From NCBI RefSeq assembly GCF_004114695.1, contig NZ_CP035310.1, positions 496,001 to 560,000 on the forward strand: a stretch of 64,000 nt of DNA. The letters are read 5' to 3'. The notes under the pieces are model-generated. The model was not told where the DNA came from, made no database searches, and was given only the letters and a program-made list of their open reading frames with translations. The position numbers and the translations under genes were made by a program. The stretch is from Erythrobacter sp. HKB08. Its GTDB lineage: Bacteria > Pseudomonadota > Alphaproteobacteria > Sphingomonadales > Sphingomonadaceae. Shown piece after piece: positions 26,445-35,174 of the stretch. Every line of letters begins with the position of its first letter. Position 1 is the stretch's first letter.

Positions 26445-26812
26445 GTTCGGCCAGGATCCTGATAATCGACGACGACGATCTCCTGTGCGACATGGTCGCC
26501 TCGATCCTCGAGCTCGAAGGCTACGAGACGGCTTTCGCGCACAATGGCAAGCAGGGGCTGGCGGCGCTGGAGGAGGGCGAATATGCGCTCATCCTGCTCG
26601 ACCTCGTCATGCCCGAGATGGATGGCCTGCAGTTCCTGCGCACCGTCGGGACCAAGCATCCCTCGCATCCGCCGATCGTCGTCATGTCGGCCTCGGTCAC
26701 CGCCGATATCTTCGAGGAAGGCAAGAACATCGGCGTTGCGGGCATGATCAAGAAGCCGGTCAAGCCGGGCCTGCTGACCGAAACCGTGCGCGCCGCGCTG
26801 GCCAAGGGATAA
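26441..26812 (+). CDS. Single-domain (CheY-like) response regulator
   Basis: A 123-residue receiver domain with no output domain. The acidic pocket is Asp10-Asp12 (LIIDDDD), the phospho-acceptor is Asp54 (LLDLVMPEMDG), and the conserved lysine is Lys105 (KKPVKP), so it should be phosphorylatable. It overlaps the sensor gene by four bases and ends 28 bases before the pgsC-like gene. Because the adjacent sensor lacks its histidine, phosphate may come from elsewhere, for example the receiver-Hpt protein encoded at 36084-36839. Confidence 0.9.
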   Translation: MSSARILIIDDDDLLCDMVASILELEGYETAFAHNGKQGLAALEEGEYALILLDLVMPEMDGLQFLRTVGTKHPSHPPIVVMSASVTADIFEEGKNIGVAGMIKKPVKPGLLTETVRAALAKG

Positions 26813-26840
26813 GGCTGCGCGATGCGGCACGGATGATGTC

Positions 26841-29405
26841 ATGACGCTGCCGATCTTTCCCGAAGGCGGCCTTGCCAGCTCGGTGATCACCACCGTCTGG
26901 GTCGGCGTGTTCGTCCTGTGCTTCTTCAACCTGCGCTTCGGCTGGGTGCTCTCGGGCCTCGTCGTGCCGGGGTATCTCGTGCCGCTGATCATCGTGAAGC
27001 CGCTGGCGGCCGTGGTGATCGTGATCGAGGCGATCCTTGCCTACACGCTTGTCTGGGTCTTCTCGGAGAAGATCGGGCGCGGGCGCTATCCGAGCCTGTT
27101 CGGCCGAGACCGCTTCATGGGGCTTATCCTTGCAAGCGTGCTGGTGCGGCTGGTGCTTGACGGCTTCGCCTTGCCGGTTGCCGCCGAGTGGCTGGCGACC
27201 AACTGGAACCAGCAGCTCGACTGGCGCAGCGACTTGCAGAGCTTCGGCCTCGTCATCATTTCGCTGATGGCGAACCAGTTCTGGAAACCGGGGCTGCTGC
27301 GCGGGCTGGGCTCGCTCATCGTCGTGACCGGGCTGACGTGGCTGATCGTGCGCTACGGGCTGATGGAGTTCACCAATTTCCGCATGAGCGGGGTGAGCTA
27401 CCTCTACGAGAGCCTGTCGAGCTCGGTCATCGCCAGCCCCAAGGCCTACATCATCCTGATCCTCACCGCGCTCTATGCCTCGCATATGAACGTCAAATAC
27501 GGCTGGGATTTCTCGGGCATCCTGATCCCGGCGCTGATCGCGCTGCAATGGTACCAGCCGACCAAGATCCTGACCTCCTTTGCCGAGGCGATCGTAATCT
27601 ACATGATCGCCCGTGCGCTGCTCAAGACGCCCTGGCTGGCCAATGCGACGATCGAGGGCGCGCGCAAGATGCTGCTGTTCTTCAACATCAGCTTCGCATT
27701 GAAGCTGCTCGTCGGCCATGCGCTGGTGCTGATGGCGTGGGATGTGAAGACGACCGACTTCTACGGCTTCGGCTATCTCCTTTCGACCCTGCTGGCGATC
27801 AAGGCGCACGACAAGGACATCTTCCCGCGCCTGATGCGCTCCACCTTGCAGGTCTCATTCGTGGGGGCAGGGGTCGGCAACCTAGTCGGCTTCCTCCTCG
27901 CCCTCGCGATACCGGCTGCGACGATCCAGCTTGGGTCGGGCTTCCGCGAAGGGCAGGCGGCGCGGGAGGATCGCCTGTTCGTCGCGGCAGTGGGCGATGC
28001 CTATCTGCGCGCGGCGCGCGGCACCAGCGCAGCCCTGACGAGCGAGAATGCCCGCGCGCTCGGCGATACGATCGAATTGCTCGAGGCGGATTTGCCGCCA
28101 TTGCAGGCAGGGGCTGCCGCATCCGCAGGTGGCTGGTCGGTCGAGGTGCTGGGCGAGCGGCTGGTCGCGATCACGCGGACCGACGGGGAGGGGCGCGACC
28201 TGCTGCTGTTCGATCCGCAGGCGACGCGCGACCTCGCGGTGGTGGTCGAGGACCCGACTGCTTTCGCCGGGCTGTCGAGCGCGGCCCGGGTGATCAGGCG
28301 CGAGCAGGATGCCCGCTGGCTGATAATCGCCGCGCCCGATGCCCCCGGCACTTTGCCCGGCGAAACGGTTGTCGGCACTTTCGCGCAGAAATCCAAGGCT
28401 GGGCGATTGGCTATCCGGGCCGCCGGTGCGGGGCAGGGCGTGTCGCTCAGGCTCGCCGGCGAGGCAGGCTCCGTAGTCGATGTACGTGCGCTGCGGCCGA
28501 TCCTGGGCGAGGGACGCGTGAGTTTCGATGGCATCGGGCGCTCGCTTGGCGAGAGCACCGTGTTCGGCGGAAGCCTGCTGCTCGACCAGGCAGCCCTGGC
28601 GCGACTGCTGCCGCCCGTATCGACGCGGGCACGCGGTGGATGTGTCGCTAACCCCGGTAACGAGGGACAGCCACGCATAACGAACGAAGAGCAACTCGCC
28701 TTCCTGCGCTTCGAAGTCGTCGATCCGCTCCTCGCCGATGTCGAGCGCAACTTCCTGACCGCGCCGCCGGCCGCCAATGCGCGCGCCATCGGCATGGCGA
28801 TCGATCGCTGCACAATCGACGGCGGAAGCTTCATCCGCCTCGCTTCGCTGCCGGCGAGCTGGGACGGGCTCTATCTCTTTGCGCCCTCGGGCGACCCGGG
28901 CCTGCTGATCCAGGGTTATCTCCGCCGCGAAGTTCGCAGCACCGAGGCGCGCGATCCCGTGGCCGATCCGGAGCTTTCAGACCGCGCGGTGCGCTTCTTC
29001 ACGCGTACCGACGCGCGCTACGCCTTCCTCGCCCCGCGCGAGCTGCAATATGACGAGGACCAGTCGCACGCCTTTGGCGTCGTGACGCAGGCAGCCATGC
29101 TGGCGCGCGATCCGCTCGAAGGGCAGGTCATCCAGTTCCGTCCGCGCCCGACGCGTGCACCCGGAAGCGGGCGCGCGGGTGAAATAGTCCTCGTCCCCGA
29201 CAGGGTTTCGCTCGACGGGTCGGGCGAGCGCGATCTTCTCGCATTGTTCGAGCGCGCCGGGATGGAAGCGAGGGTTGCGGGCCGAAGCGAGGCGGATGCG
29301 GGTTTCGAAGCCTTCCCCTATCGCGCGCTGCAGGCGGCCCAGCATTTCGCGCAATACAGCTACACGATCGCCTTCGTACCGCGCAGCGAGGAGGGCGAGG
29401 AATGA
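26841..29405 (+). CDS. PgsC/CapC-like polyamino-acid synthase membrane subunit with long C-terminal extension
   Basis: An 854-residue protein. Residues 15-175 resemble Bacillus PgsC, recalled from memory: RFGWVLSGLVVPGYLVPL, YPSLFGRDRFMGLILAS, GLVIISLMANQFWKPGL and GSLIVVTGLTWLIV fall in the same order. A second, weaker copy follows (GWDFSGILIPALIALQW, about 221-258), and further helices run to about 362. The remaining 490 residues are soluble, rich in beta-type segments, and match nothing I know. PgsC is normally about 150 residues and works with PgsB to build poly-gamma-glutamate. It overlaps the next gene by four bases. Confidence 0.8.
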   Translation: MTLPIFPEGGLASSVITTVWVGVFVLCFFNLRFGWVLSGLVVPGYLVPLIIVKPLAAVVIVIEAILAYTLVWVFSEKIGRGRYPSLFGRDRFMGLILASVLVRLVLDGFALPVAAEWLATNWNQQLDWRSDLQSFGLVIISLMANQFWKPGLLRGLGSLIVVTGLTWLIVRYGLMEFTNFRMSGVSYLYESLSSSVIASPKAYIILILTALYASHMNVKYGWDFSGILIPALIALQWYQPTKILTSFAEAIVIYMIARALLKTPWLANATIEGARKMLLFFNISFALKLLVGHALVLMAWDVKTTDFYGFGYLLSTLLAIKAHDKDIFPRLMRSTLQVSFVGAGVGNLVGFLLALAIPAATIQLGSGFREGQAAREDRLFVAAVGDAYLRAARGTSAALTSENARALGDTIELLEADLPPLQAGAAASAGGWSVEVLGERLVAITRTDGEGRDLLLFDPQATRDLAVVVEDPTAFAGLSSAARVIRREQDARWLIIAAPDAPGTLPGETVVGTFAQKSKAGRLAIRAAGAGQGVSLRLAGEAGSVVDVRALRPILGEGRVSFDGIGRSLGESTVFGGSLLLDQAALARLLPPVSTRARGGCVANPGNEGQPRITNEEQLAFLRFEVVDPLLADVERNFLTAPPAANARAIGMAIDRCTIDGGSFIRLASLPASWDGLYLFAPSGDPGLLIQGYLRREVRSTEARDPVADPELSDRAVRFFTRTDARYAFLAPRELQYDEDQSHAFGVVTQAAMLARDPLEGQVIQFRPRPTRAPGSGRAGEIVLVPDRVSLDGSGERDLLALFERAGMEARVAGRSEADAGFEAFPYRALQAAQHFAQYSYTIAFVPRSEEGEE

Positions 29406-30175
29406 TCCGCCTCGGCACCCTCCTGCGGACCATTGAGCTTCTCGCGCTAGCCGCTGTTTTCGTCGCGGGCTGGCTCGCCTTGGGGCGGGACCTCGTCGAT
29501 CTCGTCACCTCCGAGCGGATCGAAGGGCAGTCGGATGTCACGCCGGATTCGCGCTATCTCGTCTACGCGCTGCAGGAAGAGCGTCCGACGCCGTTCGTAT
29601 TCTCGCGCCCGACGCAGCTCTTCCGTATCTCTTCGCTGCCGGTCATCGAACGCGAGGCGTGGGAGGCGACGGATAGCTGGAGCTACGGCTATCGCCTCGT
29701 CATGCGTGACAGCTCGGGCACTATCGTCGAAACCCGCGACATCTTCTCGCGCTCGCTCAGGCCCGACCGCATCCTGCCCTACAAGCGGCCGATCCGGTTC
29801 TTCCGCGGCGACGATGCGCTGATTTCGCTGAGCGACGACCTGGTGGTCGAAAGTGCAACTCCCATCGCATCGGTCGAGATGACCCCGGTCGAGGCGGATG
29901 CAGGTGTCGAGCAAATCGCAGTGCGGGTCTACCAGCGCCTGCCCTACAGCGATGCCGCCGCGCGCGCGGAATTCCAGCGTCGCAGCCCCGAAGAGCGCGC
30001 CATCTACGGCCGCGCGTCGGCGCTTCCGGCGGATATCCTCTCCGATACCGAGAAGGGCAACATCATCCGCAATCGCTGGCGGATCGTTGGGCCGGCCGGG
30101 GTTGCGGGTAGCGATTACACCGTGCGCATCGTCTACGAAGGGCGCCTGCCCGAAGCGCAGGAGGCGCAGCGATGA
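29402..30175 (+). CDS. Membrane-anchored protein of unknown function in the pgs-like operon
   Basis: A 257-residue protein that I do not recognise. One hydrophobic helix at 11-28 follows a short basic start, predicting a signal anchor with the rest outside the cytoplasm. The middle part has alternating polar and hydrophobic strands (SRYLVYALQEE, SYGYRLVMRDSSGTI, RPIRFFRGDDALISLSD), suggesting a beta-rich domain. There are no cysteines or obvious catalytic motif. It overlaps genes on both sides by four bases, so it is likely to be stoichiometric with the synthase. In position it could replace PgsA/CapA or PgsE, but no similarity supports this. Confidence 0.75.
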   Translation: MIRLGTLLRTIELLALAAVFVAGWLALGRDLVDLVTSERIEGQSDVTPDSRYLVYALQEERPTPFVFSRPTQLFRISSLPVIEREAWEATDSWSYGYRLVMRDSSGTIVETRDIFSRSLRPDRILPYKRPIRFFRGDDALISLSDDLVVESATPIASVEMTPVEADAGVEQIAVRVYQRLPYSDAAARAEFQRRSPEERAIYGRASALPADILSDTEKGNIIRNRWRIVGPAGVAGSDYTVRIVYEGRLPEAQEAQR

Positions 30176-31029
30176 AACGCGCGCGCTTCTGGGCTATCGC
30201 CATGATTGCCGTGGCCGCCGCTTCGCTTCTTGCCGCCGACCTGTTCGGGCCATTCCTTCGTTCGGAGAGCTTCCATCGCCCCGGACGGATCGAGTTCGCG
30301 CGGGCGAAAGGACTGTTCGGCGACTGGCTTGCGCCGGGACAGGCGGGCGGCACGCCGGCAGGCTTCGAGCGCGCGGTCATTACCGATATCGAAGGCGCGA
30401 AGCTGCTTCGCGAACGTCCGGAGGATTGCCGCGGGCGGGGCGTCTACATGGCGCGCGATGGTTCGGCCCGCCCGCTCGCGATCGTCGCACCGCATCACGG
30501 GGCCGACCGCCATACCGGCCCGCTTGCGCTCGCCCTGTTCCGCGAAGGCGATGCGAAGGCGCTCGCCTGGAATTCCGCGCCGCGCCGACCGAGCGAGCGC
30601 TGCCCCGGCGGCGGCGATGTCGCGCGCGAGGCGCGGCATCACATGACAGCCTTCTCACTCGCCTTTGCCGAGGCCTTTCCGGGCGGACGGATCGTCCAGA
30701 TCCACGGTTTCGAGCGGACCCGGCGCGAGACGGCTGCAGGAGCCGATGCGCAGATCATCGTCAGCGAAGGGAGCGATACGCCGTCCGACCGGCTGCTCGA
30801 GCTGGCCGACTGCCTGTCGATGCGGCTCCATCCGATCGAGGTGGCGGTCTACCCGATCGACGTGCCCGAGCTGGGCGCGCTCACCAACCGGCAGGGCCGC
30901 GCCTTGCGCGAGGCGGGCTTCGACGGTTTCGCGCATATCGAGCTGTCGGCCGAGCTGCGCCGTCGCCTGCTTGGCGACCGGGAGCTGCGCGACCAATTCC
31001 GCGCCTGCCTCGAGGACGGCCTCGCATGA
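30172..31029 (+). CDS. Possible metal-dependent hydrolase in the pgs-like operon
   Basis: A 285-residue protein with an N-terminal hydrophobic helix (6-24), so exported or anchored. Histidine and acid clusters stand at VAPHHGADRHTG (His108, His109, Asp112, His114), ARHHMTAF (His156, His157) and IVQIHGFER (His178, Glu181). Their order recalls the zinc-dependent poly-gamma-glutamate hydrolase PghP and N-formylglutamate amidohydrolase families (HGG, then HFD, then HG), but the match is weak and by eye. A polymer-trimming or release role is therefore a hypothesis. It overlaps both neighbours by four bases. Confidence 0.6.
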   Translation: MKRARFWAIAMIAVAAASLLAADLFGPFLRSESFHRPGRIEFARAKGLFGDWLAPGQAGGTPAGFERAVITDIEGAKLLRERPEDCRGRGVYMARDGSARPLAIVAPHHGADRHTGPLALALFREGDAKALAWNSAPRRPSERCPGGGDVAREARHHMTAFSLAFAEAFPGGRIVQIHGFERTRRETAAGADAQIIVSEGSDTPSDRLLELADCLSMRLHPIEVAVYPIDVPELGALTNRQGRALREAGFDGFAHIELSAELRRRLLGDRELRDQFRACLEDGLA

Positions 31030-34000
31030 GCCGCGCGCAGACTGCCCTCGATCACGCACTGCGGACCGGTATCGCGCCGACGCTGGTCGGCATTTACGAC
31101 GATATCATCGCGGAAATGGTCGCGGCGAGTTCCAGCGCCGACGAGGGCGGCTGGGCCCCGCATTGCGCCGGTGCGACCGCGTTCGCGCGCACGAAGCTTG
31201 CGCGGATCGCCGAGCTGCATTCCGACGCGGCGCTGTTCAATGCGCGCTTCGCCAACGTCTCGGACGAGAAGGAGCGTCATGCCGCCATCCTCGACTTCGC
31301 GCGCAAGCTCGGGTCCGAGGGGCGCAGGCTGCGCGGCGATCGCCGGGGCCTGAGCGCCTATTTCGACGACGATGCGGTGCGCGAGCGCTATCGCCGACGC
31401 GTGGGCGAGGCCGAGCGGGCGCTCGCCTTCGCGCTCGAGCGGGCCGGGCTGTTCGCAGGACAGGCGCTCGCCAATGGCGAGATCGATGCGCAGTCGAAAC
31501 TCCTCGCGCAGGACCTCGCGAACCTGCTGGTCGACACGCGCGCCTATCGCGGCGATGCGCGGATCAGGCAGTCGGCCCACCGTGCGCTCAAGCATATCGC
31601 CGAACTGTCCTCCGGCACGCTCGACGGGTTCTGGGTCGATGTCGCGATCCGCGATACGCGCCGCGCCGCGCTCGATGCGACCGAGAGCACATGGGCGCAG
31701 TGCGATGCCTTCGATACGCTGCTGGCACTCTCGCCGACCTCGCTATTCCCCGTGCTCGACAAGCGGCTCGCTGCGACGAGCGACCGCGGCAATGCTCTGC
31801 AGCAGGACAACCGGCTGTTCGTGCGCCGCCACCTTGCGCGCATGCTCGCGCGGGCGGTTGGGGAAGAGGAACGGCTCGCCACCTATCTGCGCCGTCTCGC
31901 CAACGACCGCGACGGTGCGGTCAGGCAGGCGGTCGCCGAGAGCTTGCCGCTCATGCCCGCGGAATATTTCGGCGGGCTCAGTGCCCGGTTGCGGGTCGAC
32001 CGCGATCCGCAGGTGCGTGCCATGCTCTTCGCCGATCCCGAAGCGATGATCGGGACGGGCGGGCTGGATGGCTACATGCCCCATCTCCTGCGCGTGCTTT
32101 CACGCGACGAGGAGGAGTTCGTCCTGCGCGTCGCGATCCGCGCAGCGGCCGTGACCTGCGAGATGCTGGCCGAACTGGGCGATCCCGCACTTCGAGCGAC
32201 CGGCTCCAAACTGCGCGCAGCGCTGGGCGAATTGCGCGAGCGGGTGGAGAGCCAGAAGATCCGGCGCTGGGCCGGCGAGGCTTCGGAACGCATATGGCTC
32301 GCCTGCGATGCGGAAGCGTGCGCGCTGGCAAACGAGATCGCGTCCCTTGCTGCACCCTTGCGCGAAGGCAGCGGCCGCTCCGTCCCGCAAATTCGCCAGG
32401 AGGTGCGCGGCGATCCCGACAAGGTCGGGCGGGTCCTCGCAGTCCTCGCGCAGGGCGGGTTCGGTTTCGACCTCACCGAAGCGCGCAGACCCCGGCTGAT
32501 CCGCGGCGAACGCTTCAAGGCGCGGCTCTGGCGCATCCTCTTCGAGCTCGGCATCAGCGCGACCGACAAGCGCCAAGCGTTCCGCCATACGATCGGACGC
32601 GATTACGAGGGCACCGTGCTCGCCCCGCCTGCGCGCATGGCGGAGCTTGCGCCGACCAAGGTACCGGGTGAGCCGCTGTTCGTCAGCGCGGAAGGCGGTT
32701 GGCGCAACTATCTGCCGCTGCTCGACCATGTCCTTTCGGCAATCGACCAGGGTCGCACCGTGCGCATCTTCACCAGCGAGGGACGCACGCTGATCGTCCC
32801 GCCGAGCGGTCTGTTCGCGCGCTTTCGCACCTATTGGAAGATCAGCCGCGATTTCGCGCGCCTGTCGGGCCTGCGCAACAAGGGCGAAGGCTATGCCGAG
32901 GCGCTCGCCGCGCATGGCGTGGCGCTGGTCTACGAGCCCTACGAGGAGATGGTGCAGGAAGACGTACCCGCGCCCAGGCCCGACCCGTCCGTGGTCAAAC
33001 TGTTCGAGCTGGGCGGTTTGCTGCTCGCCGTGCCGGTGCTGCTCGACAATGCGGTGACCTATTTCGCGACCGTCTTCGCCAATACGCTGGTCCAGCTGGG
33101 CGCCTTCGTCGCGATAGCCTTCGCGTGGTTCTTCGGACGGCACATTGTGCTTGGCTGGCATGCACGGCGCGTGCGGCGGGACATCCCGCTCGTCCTTGGC
33201 GGGTGGGGCACGCGCGGCAAGTCGGGGACCGAGCGACTAAAGGCCGGGCTGATCAATGCGCTCGGCCCGCCGCTCGTATCCAAGACCACCGGCTGCGAGG
33301 CGATGTTCCTCCAGGGCGAGCCCTTCGGCGGGCTGACCGAGATGTTCCTCTTCCGCCCCTACGACAAGGCGACGATCTGGGAGCAGTACAACCTGATCTC
33401 GATCGCGCGCCGGCTGAAGGCGCGGGTGTTCCTGTGGGAATGCATGGGGCTCAACCCCGCCTATGTCCGCGTGCTCCAGCAGGACTGGATGCGCGACGAC
33501 ATCGGGACGATCACCAATACCTATCCCGACCACGAGGACGTGCAGGGCCCGGCCGGGCGCAACATCCCGGAAGTCATGTGCGAGTTCATCCCGCACGATT
33601 CGATCCTCCTCACCACCGAGGAGGAGATGCTGCCGATCCTGCAGGAAGGGGCGGAGAAGGCGAACACACGGCTGCGCGCGGTCAACTGGCTGCAGGCCGG
33701 GCTGATCCACGAACGCCTGCTCGACCGCTTCCCCTATGCCGAGCACCCCTACAATATCGCGCTGGTCACCGCGATGGGCGACGAGCTGGGGCTCGAGGCG
33801 GATTTCTGCATCAAGGAAATGAGCGACCGCGTCGTCGCCGACTTGGGCGTCCTCAAGATCTACCCGCGCTCGACGATCGACGGGCGGACGCTCGAATTCG
33901 TCATGGGCATGTCGGCCAACGAGCGCTTCGGTGCGATGGGCAACTGGGACCGCATGGGCTTTGCCGACCACACGTTCGAGCGCGACCCGGGCATTTTCGT

Positions 34001-35174
34001 CTCGACCGTGGTCAACAACCGCGCCGACCGCGTGCCGAGAAGCCGGGTGTTCGCGCGCATGCTGGTCAACGACGTCTCGGCCGACCGGCACGTGCTCATC
34101 GGATCGAATATCGAGGGGCTCATCGGCTTCATCGAGGAAGAGTGGGACGCCTATGCCGCGAAGCTGACGCTGGTCGATGACGAGAAGGAGCCGCTCGCCA
34201 TCCTCGACGCTCTGGCTGAAAACCAGCGCATCCCGCATTCGCGCGAGGCGATTGCTGCGCGGATCGCCGCGATGCTGACCGGCCTCGAAAGCCCTGCCGA
34301 GACGCAGGAAGTGCTCGCCGCACTGGATGGCGGTTCGCTCGACGCGATGGTGCAGGAACGGGTGCCCGCCCACGCCGACGAAATCGCCGCCCATGCCGCC
34401 GAGCTCGGCGAGTTGCACGCGCGCTACGAGAAGTTGCGCGGCGCAATTTCTTCCGGCGGCAATCCGGCTGGCCAGGATGGCGAGATGCGCGCACTGATGC
34501 GCGATGCCTTCATGCGCAAGCTCGTGCCCGTGCGCGATTTCTACATGAAGGGCGAGAACATCGTGCGGCTGGTTGCTCGCCAGACGCCGCCGGGCCTCGT
34601 CAATCGCATCATGGGCATGCAGAACATCAAGGGGACCGGGCTCGACTGGGTTTATCGCTGGCAGGCATGGGAAACCGTCCACCGCGCCTGCGAGGAAGCG
34701 CTGGGCGATGATCCCGCGCTGGTCGAACGCGGGCTGGCGCAATTGCAGACCTTCCAGGAATTCGGCGTGCTGAGCGAGCGCAAGGTCGAGGAAACGGTCG
34801 GAGCCCTGCGCAATTCGGACAATCTGCCGCAGGGGTTCGGGCAGGCGCAGCTCGACGGCATTCTCGCCCGGCTGAAGGAGCAGGTTTCCGCGTTTGGAGG
34901 CGACGAAACCGCAGATTCGGCCGATTCCGGCGCGAAAGACGGCGTTTTCGCGCGTTTTCGCGGCTATTTGCTCGATCTGGCGGAGGGATTTCTCGATGGC
35001 GGCGATGCGATCAAGCGGCGGCGCAAGGCGGACCGGATCTATCGCCTGCTGATCGAGGAGCGAATCAGCACGCCGCGCGCCGCGCTCGAGCTGAAAAAGC
35101 TCACATCGCGCCAGAAAGGCGGCTGGTTGGGGGCTGCGCTGGCGGAAATGCCCGCCAGACTGGGCAGAAACTAG
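31026..35174 (+). CDS. Giant PgsB/CapB-like polyamino-acid synthase with N-terminal helical region
   Basis: A 1382-residue protein. Residues 1 to about 650 are mostly helical and resemble HEAT-type repeats in places (NDRDGAVRQAVAESLPLMP). Two membrane helices follow (about 661-684 and 688-708). Residues 715 to about 1050 match the Mur-ligase-like PgsB: P-loop GTRGKSG with Lys732, SKTTGCEAMF, WECMGLNPAY, TYPDHEDVQGP and VNNRADRVPRS, all in the order of Bacillus PgsB. A helical tail follows. PgsB is usually about 390 residues and links glutamate through gamma-amide bonds using ATP. The start overlaps the hydrolase gene; the stop overlaps the convergent porin-like gene. Confidence 0.82.
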   Translation: MSRAQTALDHALRTGIAPTLVGIYDDIIAEMVAASSSADEGGWAPHCAGATAFARTKLARIAELHSDAALFNARFANVSDEKERHAAILDFARKLGSEGRRLRGDRRGLSAYFDDDAVRERYRRRVGEAERALAFALERAGLFAGQALANGEIDAQSKLLAQDLANLLVDTRAYRGDARIRQSAHRALKHIAELSSGTLDGFWVDVAIRDTRRAALDATESTWAQCDAFDTLLALSPTSLFPVLDKRLAATSDRGNALQQDNRLFVRRHLARMLARAVGEEERLATYLRRLANDRDGAVRQAVAESLPLMPAEYFGGLSARLRVDRDPQVRAMLFADPEAMIGTGGLDGYMPHLLRVLSRDEEEFVLRVAIRAAAVTCEMLAELGDPALRATGSKLRAALGELRERVESQKIRRWAGEASERIWLACDAEACALANEIASLAAPLREGSGRSVPQIRQEVRGDPDKVGRVLAVLAQGGFGFDLTEARRPRLIRGERFKARLWRILFELGISATDKRQAFRHTIGRDYEGTVLAPPARMAELAPTKVPGEPLFVSAEGGWRNYLPLLDHVLSAIDQGRTVRIFTSEGRTLIVPPSGLFARFRTYWKISRDFARLSGLRNKGEGYAEALAAHGVALVYEPYEEMVQEDVPAPRPDPSVVKLFELGGLLLAVPVLLDNAVTYFATVFANTLVQLGAFVAIAFAWFFGRHIVLGWHARRVRRDIPLVLGGWGTRGKSGTERLKAGLINALGPPLVSKTTGCEAMFLQGEPFGGLTEMFLFRPYDKATIWEQYNLISIARRLKARVFLWECMGLNPAYVRVLQQDWMRDDIGTITNTYPDHEDVQGPAGRNIPEVMCEFIPHDSILLTTEEEMLPILQEGAEKANTRLRAVNWLQAGLIHERLLDRFPYAEHPYNIALVTAMGDELGLEADFCIKEMSDRVVADLGVLKIYPRSTIDGRTLEFVMGMSANERFGAMGNWDRMGFADHTFERDPGIFVSTVVNNRADRVPRSRVFARMLVNDVSADRHVLIGSNIEGLIGFIEEEWDAYAAKLTLVDDEKEPLAILDALAENQRIPHSREAIAARIAAMLTGLESPAETQEVLAALDGGSLDAMVQERVPAHADEIAAHAAELGELHARYEKLRGAISSGGNPAGQDGEMRALMRDAFMRKLVPVRDFYMKGENIVRLVARQTPPGLVNRIMGMQNIKGTGLDWVYRWQAWETVHRACEEALGDDPALVERGLAQLQTFQEFGVLSERKVEETVGALRNSDNLPQGFGQAQLDGILARLKEQVSAFGGDETADSADSGAKDGVFARFRGYLLDLAEGFLDGGDAIKRRRKADRIYRLLIEERISTPRAALELKKLTSRQKGGWLGAALAEMPARLGRN

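Noticed and set aside
29898-31025. In-frame upstream extension of the PgsB-like gene
   Set aside because: It covers two other genes with good starts, and translation from 31026 overlaps the preceding stop by four bases as elsewhere in the operon.
33237-34742. 501-residue minus frame opposite the PgsB-like domain
   Set aside because: The plus-strand frame contains all PgsB motifs, so the minus frame is a shadow.
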